NCBI GenBank assembly: GCA_020425925.1
Contig: JAGQRB010000549.1
Location: 1 to 38,648, forward strand
DNA: 38,648 nucleotides
Direction: 5' to 3'
From: Planctomycetota bacterium
Lineage (GTDB): Bacteria; Planctomycetota; UBA1135; UBA2386
The position numbers and the translations under genes were made by a program. This document shows positions 33,723-38,648 of the stretch, piece after piece (position 1 is the stretch's first letter; every line of letters starts with the position of its first letter). Under the pieces are notes generated by a model. The model searched no databases and had not been told where the DNA came from. It saw nothing but the letters and a program-made list of their open reading frames with translations.

Positions 33723-34928
33723 ATGACGGGACTCAGCATGACCCCCGAAAACTCCCGCAAAGGCCTGCTCGAACGCCTCGAGGGCCGATTCCGGGCGGAG
33801 TTCGGCGGGGCGGCCCCGCGGTGTTTCTTCGCGCCGGGACGGATCAACCTGCTCGGTGCGCATCTCGACTACAGCGGCGGCGACGTGCTGCCGATGGCGA
33901 TCGACCGCGGCATCTACGCTGCCGCGAGAGCGCGTTCCGACGGCCGGTTGCGGCTCGTCAGCCTCGATCAGGAGCTCGTGGTCGAGGTCCACGAGGACGA
34001 TGTCGGCCTGCACACCCGGCCGGAGTGGGGCTGGGCCGGGTATCCGCTCGGGGTCTGGCAGGGGCTGCGCCACCGCTATGGCATCCGCGGTGGTTTCGAG
34101 CTCGTCGTCGGCGGCGACATGGCGATGGCTTCGGGCCTGTCGTCGTCGGCCGCGATCGAGGTCGCGACCGCGGTCGCGCTCGACGCGGTCTACGGACTCG
34201 GGCTCTCGCGGCAGGACATCGCGGTGATCTCGCATGCGGCCGAGACCGGCTTCGTCGGCGTGCGCTGCGGCATCATGGACCAGTTCGCGTCGGCGCTGGC
34301 GCAGCCCGGCAAGGTGCTGCTGCTGCACTGTGCCGGCCCGTCGTACGAGCACGTGCCGTTCGACGGCGAGGCCTGCGACGTGCTCGTGCTCGACACCAAG
34401 AAGCCGCGCGAGCTCGCCAAATCGGGCTTCAACCAGCGGGTCGCCGAGTGTGCGTCGGCGCGTGAGATCCTCTGCACCCACGTCCGCGATCTGCCACATC
34501 TCGCGCTGTTCACGCCGGAGGACCTGCTGCGCGCCGAGGCGGTGCTCAGCGACGTGTTGTTCCGACGCGCGCGGCACGTCGTCACCGAGATGGTCCGCGT
34601 CAAGACCGGTGTCGCCGCGCTGCGGGAGCACGACTACCGCAAGCTCGGGCAGCAGCTGACCGCGAGTCATCTGTCGGGCGCGACCGACTACGAGGTCACC
34701 TGCGACGAGCTCGACGAGATCGCCGAGGCCGCGATCTCGCACGAGTCGGTCTTCGGCGTGCGGTTCACCGGCGCCGGCTTCGGCGGCTGCGCGATTGCGC
34801 TGCATCGACCGGGTGCGGCGCCTGAGGTCGAGAAGGTCGTGACCGAACGCTTCGAAGCGCGATTCGGTGTCACGCCGGGTTTCGACTTGCTGCGGATCGG
34901 CATGGGGCCGGGCGAGGTCGAGCGCTGA
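33723..34928 (+). CDS. galK: Galactokinase-family GHMP kinase
   Basis: This 401-residue GHMP kinase phosphorylates galactose or a related sugar at C1. The galactokinase signature region reads APGRINLLGAHLDYSGG (R40 to G53), the phosphate loop MASGLSSSAAIE is near 137-148, the catalytic Asp is D186 in CGIMDQFAS, and the third motif is FTGAGFGGCAI near the C-terminus. Within the signature, the usual Glu before HxDY is Ala46. Length fits the family. An ATG at 33738 (residue 6) is an equally plausible start; neither has a clear ribosome site. No other Leloir-pathway gene is in the window. The stop is one base from the stop of the convergent acyltransferase gene. An alternative sugar-1-kinase specificity is possible. 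Confidence 0.9.
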   Translation: MTGLSMTPENSRKGLLERLEGRFRAEFGGAAPRCFFAPGRINLLGAHLDYSGGDVLPMAIDRGIYAAARARSDGRLRLVSLDQELVVEVHEDDVGLHTRPEWGWAGYPLGVWQGLRHRYGIRGGFELVVGGDMAMASGLSSSAAIEVATAVALDAVYGLGLSRQDIAVISHAAETGFVGVRCGIMDQFASALAQPGKVLLLHCAGPSYEHVPFDGEACDVLVLDTKKPRELAKSGFNQRVAECASAREILCTHVRDLPHLALFTPEDLLRAEAVLSDVLFRRARHVVTEMVRVKTGVAALREHDYRKLGQQLTASHLSGATDYEVTCDELDEIAEAAISHESVFGVRFTGAGFGGCAIALHRPGAAPEVEKVVTERFEARFGVTPGFDLLRIGMGPGEVER

Positions 34929-34929
34929 C

Positions 34930-36048
34930 TCAGAGGTAGCGCGTCCAGGCGTGGCGGTAGCGCCGCTTGTACCACGCGTATCCGGCACAGAACGGCAGGC
35001 ACGCGAGCACGACGATCAACGTGCCGCGCGGCGTCTCGGCGGCCGAGCCCTGGCCGTGTGCCGGCAGGATGCCCCACAGCATCAACGCACCGATCACCGG
35101 CAGGTGCAGCAGGTAGTAGAACATCGGCACGCGCCCCAGCGTCGTGAGCGGATTCAGCCGGCCGAGACGCGCGAGCAGGCCTTCCGCGCGGAGCAGCGCC
35201 GCCAGCAGCAACAGTGCGAGCCCGAGCTCGAGCGCGAAGAACGTGATGCTCGGCGGGTACTTGCTGCAGTGCAGCCACTCGAGCAGGCCGCCGCCGCGAC
35301 GGTGCAGCGCCATGTTGCCGAAGCCGTCGAAACCGCGCAGCGCGAGAAACAGCGCGAGGCTCGCGCTGCCGGCGATCGCACAAAGTCGCGGCGTCGCCGT
35401 GCCGTCGACCAGCCGGCGGCCGAGCACGAAGCCGAACAGCAGCGCGGGCAGCCATGCCAGCAGCGGGTAGAGCACGAACAGGGCGACGGAGTCGTCGCCT
35501 CCCGCGCTCCAGATCCCACCGGTGAACAGCAGACTGGTCGCGCGCGGCTGGAACCAGGTGTCCGCGAGCGTCGCGCTCCGCACCAGTTCGGCGGCGACCA
35601 GCAGCGCGGCCGCGAGCGCGAGCAATGCAGCCGAGGGCAACCGCCGCAGCAAGGTCATGAGCGCGATGCCGCCGCCGATCGCCCAGAGCACCTGCGCGAA
35701 CACCGGCAGCCAGCTCGTCGGCATCTGCTCGCCGACGCGCCAGTACCACGACACCAACGTGAACTCGAGCGCGATGATCACGGCACTGCGCTGCAACAGG
35801 TGGCGTGCGCTCGCGGCGGACAGCGCGATGCTGGTGCCGGCCAGCAGCACGAACGTCGGCGCGCAGAGGTGCGTCAGCCAGCGCAGCAGGAAGTCCGGTG
35901 CCGAGAGCGCTCCCGCGTCGATCAGGGCGCTGTCGGCGCCGGCGTGGTTCGGGTTCGTCGCGTGGTCGACGTGGTCGAGCGCCATCAGCACCATGACCAG
36001 CCCGCGCAGCGTGTCGACGGCGAGCAGGCGTTCGTTCGGGCGCGTCAT
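34930..36048 (-). CDS. HGSNAT-like (DUF1624) membrane acyltransferase
   Basis: This 372-residue integral membrane protein begins MTRPNERLLAVDTLRGLVMV and continues with LMALDHVDHA, the opening of DUF1624/heparan-alpha-glucosaminide N-acetyltransferase-like proteins, in which a His after the first helix takes part in acyl transfer. The second conserved block is HLCAPTFVLLAGTSIALSA. About ten hydrophobic helices follow, and the end (FCAGYAWYKRRYRHAW) is basic and cytoplasmic-like. It would move acetyl or acyl groups across the inner membrane to sugars, but the substrate is unknown. Its divergent neighbour is a zinc dehydrogenase, with 24 bases between start codons. The frame is open far upstream, across that gene, and is rejected there. 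Confidence 0.87.
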   Translation of the reverse strand: MTRPNERLLAVDTLRGLVMVLMALDHVDHATNPNHAGADSALIDAGALSAPDFLLRWLTHLCAPTFVLLAGTSIALSAASARHLLQRSAVIIALEFTLVSWYWRVGEQMPTSWLPVFAQVLWAIGGGIALMTLLRRLPSAALLALAAALLVAAELVRSATLADTWFQPRATSLLFTGGIWSAGGDDSVALFVLYPLLAWLPALLFGFVLGRRLVDGTATPRLCAIAGSASLALFLALRGFDGFGNMALHRRGGGLLEWLHCSKYPPSITFFALELGLALLLLAALLRAEGLLARLGRLNPLTTLGRVPMFYYLLHLPVIGALMLWGILPAHGQGSAAETPRGTLIVVLACLPFCAGYAWYKRRYRHAWTRYL

Positions 36049-36053
36049 GGCGG

Positions 36054-36059
36054 TAGGAT
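36054..36059 (+). promoter_or_regulatory. -10-like hexamer upstream of the dehydrogenase gene
   Basis: TAGGAT fits TAnnnT and lies 13 bases before the ATG at 36073, predicting a leader of about six bases. It sits inside a 24-base divergent gap, so any upstream promoter element must lie within the acyltransferase coding region. Confidence 0.35.
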
Positions 36060-36072
36060 CAGACGCGGCACG

Positions 36073-37041
36073 ATGCGCGGCCTCTACATCGATCGCGGAA
36101 ACCTGACCCTGCGCGACGACCTGCCCGAACCGGAAGCAGGCGACGGCTGGAGTCGCGTCCGCGTCCTGCGCGCCGGCATCTGCGCGACCGACCAGGCGCT
36201 CGGTCGCGGCTACATGGGCTTCGCGGGTGTGCCGGGTCACGAGTTCGTCGGCATGGCGCTCGACGGGCCGCTCGCCGGCCGGCGCGTCGTCGGCGAGATC
36301 AACGCCGGTTGCGGCAGCTGCGCGCCGTGCAGCCACGGCGACAGTCGCCACTGCGAGCGGCGCACGGTGCTCGGCATCGCCGGCTTGCAGGGCGCGTTCG
36401 CCGAGCGTCTCGCGCTGCCGAACGACAACCTCTTCGCCGTGCCCGACGGCGTCGACGACGACGCCGCGACGTTCACCGAGCCGCTCGCGGCGGCGCTGCA
36501 CATCGGCGACGACGTCGACCTCGCGGCGCACCCGCGCGCGCTGGTTGCCGGTGACGGCAAGCTCGGCCTGCTGTGTGCCGGTGCGCTGGCGCTCCGCGGC
36601 TGCGAGGTCACGCTCGCCGGTCGGCATCCCGAACGTGCCGGCCTGCTCGGCGTGCCGGTCGAGTTCGCGGCCGGCTGGCTCGAACCCGACGGCGACGACG
36701 GTCCCGCCGCCGCGTTCGACCTCGCGGTCGAGGCGACCGGCGATGCCGACGTGCTGCCGCGCCTGCTGCGGCTGGTGCGACCGCGCGGCACGATCGTGCT
36801 CAAGACCACGAGCGAGCGGCCGACCGCGATCGACCTCAGTGCGTTGGTGGTCGACGAGCAGCGGCTGATCGGCTCGCGCTGCGGCAGGTTCGAAGCGGCG
36901 CTCGACGTGCTCGCGCACAAGCGCCTCGACGTGCGCCCGCTGGTCAGCGCGCGCTACGACCTCGAGGACGCGGGCGCGGCGTTCGCGCATGCCGGGCGGC
37001 GCGGCACGCTCAAGGTGCTGCTCGACGTCGGCCGTCAGTAG
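36073..37041 (+). CDS. Zinc-dependent MDR alcohol/polyol dehydrogenase-like protein
   Basis: This 322-residue protein is a medium-chain dehydrogenase. The catalytic-zinc residues appear as C37 (GICATDQA), H56-E57 (PGHEFVG) and probably E136 (FTEPLAAAL). The structural zinc set is C80, C83, C86, C94 (NAGCGSCAPCSHGD). The Rossmann turn is VAGDGKLGLLCAG near 171-183. It resembles the threonine/sorbitol dehydrogenase branch but is somewhat shorter than usual (about 340), with a compact C-terminal part. The substrate cannot be told. It ends 7 bases inside the convergent PDZ gene's stop region. It is possibly regulated together with the divergent acyltransferase through the shared 24-base gap. Confidence 0.9.
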   Translation: MRGLYIDRGNLTLRDDLPEPEAGDGWSRVRVLRAGICATDQALGRGYMGFAGVPGHEFVGMALDGPLAGRRVVGEINAGCGSCAPCSHGDSRHCERRTVLGIAGLQGAFAERLALPNDNLFAVPDGVDDDAATFTEPLAAALHIGDDVDLAAHPRALVAGDGKLGLLCAGALALRGCEVTLAGRHPERAGLLGVPVEFAAGWLEPDGDDGPAAAFDLAVEATGDADVLPRLLRLVRPRGTIVLKTTSERPTAIDLSALVVDEQRLIGSRCGRFEAALDVLAHKRLDVRPLVSARYDLEDAGAAFAHAGRRGTLKVLLDVGRQ

Positions 37042-38090
37042 CGCCGCTGCTGGATGCTGCCGGCGATCCGCGAGACCGCGGCGGCGAGCGACTCGGCATC
37101 CGAGCGCGCGAGGCCCTGGTCGGCCAGGAGACGCGTCATCGCCGCCGCGGTGTCGGCGCGCCGGATCGCGTAGCCGTCGCCGGAGACGCACTCGACGAAC
37201 ACGTTCGCGAGCACGCGGCGATCGCGTTCGGCGAGGCGCGGCGCGAGGTCGCCGACCGCCGAGGCCATCGCTTCGTCGAGCGCAGTGCGCGCGAGTTCGA
37301 ACGCGGCTTCCTTGAGCAGCTGCTCGAGGATGTTGTCCGACGGTTGGTCGTAGATGGTCTTCGCGGTCCACCACGCAGCCGCGCCGGCGAGCGCCTTCGC
37401 GACGGCCCGGCCGATCGCCTCGTTCGATGGCCCTACGGGCTCCGGCAGCGGGTTCGCGGTCGCGGCGAGCGTCACGGCGAGGCGCTGTTCCGCACCGTTT
37501 CGTCGCAGGGTGACCGTCGTTCGGGTGCCGGGCGACTTGCCGGTGCACACCACCCGCGAGAGGCTTGTCGAGTCGGTGACCCGTTCGCCGTCGAGCGCGA
37601 CGATCACGTCGCCGATGCGGAGCCCGGCGCGTTCGGCCGGCGAGCCGGAGACGACCGTGGTGACGCGGGCGCCGGCGGGATCGGCATCGGTCCACACGCC
37701 GAGGAACGGGCGCTTGCTGAGCTCGAGGTAGTGCGCGCGCAACGTCGCCGGCGCGACCTCCATGACGAAATCACCGTCGCGATCGAGGTTGGTGCAGGTC
37801 CAGGTCCAGTAGGTCGAGCCCTCGGCCGTCGTCAGCCACCCGCGGAACTCGTGCGCCGGCACCTTCTCGCCGTCACGCAACAGATAGGAGGTGCGGTCGG
37901 ACCCGATCTCCCATGCGGTGCCGCGCAGATCTCGCGTGCCGCTGTCGGTGCGGATCGAGTCGGCCTCCAGGCGGACGGTCGCGGTCGTCGCGTTGTGCAG
38001 CACGATCGGGCCGGTCTTCCGGCCCTGGGCGTCGAGCGCGGCGGTCAGCAGCAGAGCGGGAACGAACAGGGACGTTGCGATTCGGTTCAT
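37035..38090 (-). CDS. Exported PDZ-domain protein
   Basis: This is 351 residues with signal peptide MNRIATSLFVPALLLTAALDA. An N-terminal beta-rich region (about 25-120) has strands such as VLHNATTATVRLEADSI and a Trp/Thr-rich segment. A PDZ domain follows (about 130-215: RPFLGVWTDADPAGARV, GSPAERAGLRIGDVIVALDG, TVTLRRNGAEQRLAV). The C-terminal 130 residues are helical and not recognised. No trypsin-like catalytic triad is present, so this is not a DegP-type protease but probably a scaffold or adaptor. An upstream in-frame start would add a polar stretch before the signal peptide and is less likely. Its stop overlaps the dehydrogenase gene's end by 7 bases. Confidence 0.86.
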   Translation of the reverse strand: MNRIATSLFVPALLLTAALDAQGRKTGPIVLHNATTATVRLEADSIRTDSGTRDLRGTAWEIGSDRTSYLLRDGEKVPAHEFRGWLTTAEGSTYWTWTCTNLDRDGDFVMEVAPATLRAHYLELSKRPFLGVWTDADPAGARVTTVVSGSPAERAGLRIGDVIVALDGERVTDSTSLSRVVCTGKSPGTRTTVTLRRNGAEQRLAVTLAATANPLPEPVGPSNEAIGRAVAKALAGAAAWWTAKTIYDQPSDNILEQLLKEAAFELARTALDEAMASAVGDLAPRLAERDRRVLANVFVECVSGDGYAIRRADTAAAMTRLLADQGLARSDAESLAAAVSRIAGSIQQRRY

Positions 38091-38159
38091 GCTCCGGTCG
38101 CGTCGGGGCACGTGGGAACGCGCACGGCTTTCGTCGAAAAGTGCGCTCGCGATCCCTAC

Positions 38160-38165
38160 AAGGAG
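38160..38165 (+). promoter_or_regulatory. Shine-Dalgarno site (AAGGAG)
   Basis: AAGGAG lies four bases before the ATG at 38170. It is the clearest ribosome-binding site in the window and fixes the start of the last gene. It shows that this genome also uses ordinary leadered starts. Confidence 0.7.
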
Positions 38166-38169
38166 CCGC

Positions 38170-38648
38170 ATGAGGAGCTACCCAGGTCGCCCGTTCGCGG
38201 CGGTGTTGGTCGGCAGCGTGTTGGCCGTCGCGGCGCGTGCCCAGGAGGGCGCCCACGCCGCCGCCATGGCGGCGTTCGAGCGCGGCGACTTCGCGCGCGC
38301 GCTGCAGGGGATCGACGAGGTCCTGGCCCGGACGCCGCGGAGCCTCGACGGCCTCTACCTCCGGGCCGCGGCGCTGGCGGAACTCGGTCGGCTGGACGAA
38401 TCCGAAGCGGTTCGCGCCCGGATCGTCGAGGTCGAACGGGATCTCGGACGGGATCTCGACGAGCGGCTGGCGCGGGCGCGGCGGGCTCGGCTCGCCGAGG
38501 CAGCGGGCAACCAGCCGGTGAAGCCGTCGACGGCACCGGCGGGTGCATCGGCTGCGTCGCGTGCGGCCGAACTCGCCGAGCTGCCGAGCTGGATCCCGGA
38601 ACAGGTCGCGCAGGAAGGCGAGGTGAAGGCGTTCGAGCGGGTGCGCGA
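38170..38648 (+). CDS. Secreted TPR-like protein, N-terminal part (cut by window edge)
   Basis: The frame runs open from ATG 38170 to the right edge, 159 codons. The signal peptide (RPFAAVLVGSVLAVAARA, cleavage before QEG) is followed by one TPR-like helical pair (AAFERGDFARALQGIDEVLA, then DGLYLRAAALAELGRLDES). A long Arg/Glu helix comes next, then an Ala/Pro-rich linker and the segment ELPSWIPEQVAQ. This points to a periplasmic scaffold. It diverges from the PDZ gene, with 79 bases between. The function and the C-terminal part cannot be seen. Confidence 0.82.
   Translation, partial: MRSYPGRPFAAVLVGSVLAVAARAQEGAHAAAMAAFERGDFARALQGIDEVLARTPRSLDGLYLRAAALAELGRLDESEAVRARIVEVERDLGRDLDERLARARRARLAEAAGNQPVKPSTAPAGASAASRAAELAELPSWIPEQVAQEGEVKAFERVR

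Noticed and set aside
36049..37695. Upstream extension of the HGSNAT-like frame over the dehydrogenase gene
   Set aside because: It is antisense to a clear MDR dehydrogenase with intact zinc motifs, and the family start is the Met at 36048.

Overview
The window is a very GC-rich bacterial chromosome segment. By eye it is about 70% GC, with strong G/C at third codon positions that creates many long antisense shadow frames. The gene content best fits Planctomycetota, perhaps one of the lineages rich in large secreted proteins: MoxR/DUF58, a Ser/Thr kinase with HGDLKPEN, many lipoproteins, a 1248-residue carboxypeptidase-regulatory-like repeat protein, DNRLRE and DUF1028 secreted proteins, and a C-terminal domain shared by several exported proteins. 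This placement is inference from family content; no marker gene is present. I saw no rRNA, tRNA, CRISPR array, insertion sequence or integrase. No stretch over 300 bases lacks a gene.

Layout. 1-1352 (-): MoxR ATPase followed by a DUF58 protein cut by the left edge. 1498-4278 (+): four lipoproteins in a tight operon (LpoB-like, COG3014-like, YcfL/DUF1425-like, glycine-zipper), then an archaeal-type ornithine cyclodeaminase (TIGR00300-like) and a secreted unknown. 6776-10763 (-): a DNRLRE secreted protein, a HEAT-like secreted protein and a metzincin-like lipoprotein. 10762-13341 (+): a one-pass membrane protein, a cytoplasmic Ser/Thr kinase and a secreted protein. 13357-17317 (-): a large secreted protein, a discoidin-like/coiled-coil secreted protein and an Arg-type cysteine dioxygenase. 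17384-24439 (+): a TPR lipoprotein, an NtrY-like sensor kinase and the repeat protein. 24502-26941 (-): a tiny membrane protein, a beta-helix protein and a VOC-cupin-cupin fusion. 26987-29071 (+): a secreted DUF1028/IPT protein. 29052-32263 (-): threonine dehydratase translationally coupled to an N6-adenine DNA methyltransferase. 32298-38648: DUF1294, parvulin, galactokinase, HGSNAT-like acyltransferase, zinc MDR dehydrogenase, PDZ protein, and a secreted TPR-like protein cut by the right edge.

Most genes serve the cell envelope: export, lipoprotein anchoring, chaperoning and sensing. A few metabolic enzymes are interspersed (ornithine, cysteine, threonine, galactose). Packing is extreme. Convergent genes abut or overlap, and divergent starts lie 24-79 bases apart or even share start-codon bases.

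The most unusual signal is regulatory. Several starts carry a -10-like hexamer ending exactly six bases before the start codon, which is the geometry expected for leaderless mRNAs. Other points of interest are a secreted DUF1028 protein whose signal-peptide cleavage would expose an N-terminal Thr, a metzincin-like lipoprotein with Gln at the third zinc-ligand position, and an LpoB/COG3014/YcfL lipoprotein operon in a probable planctomycete.
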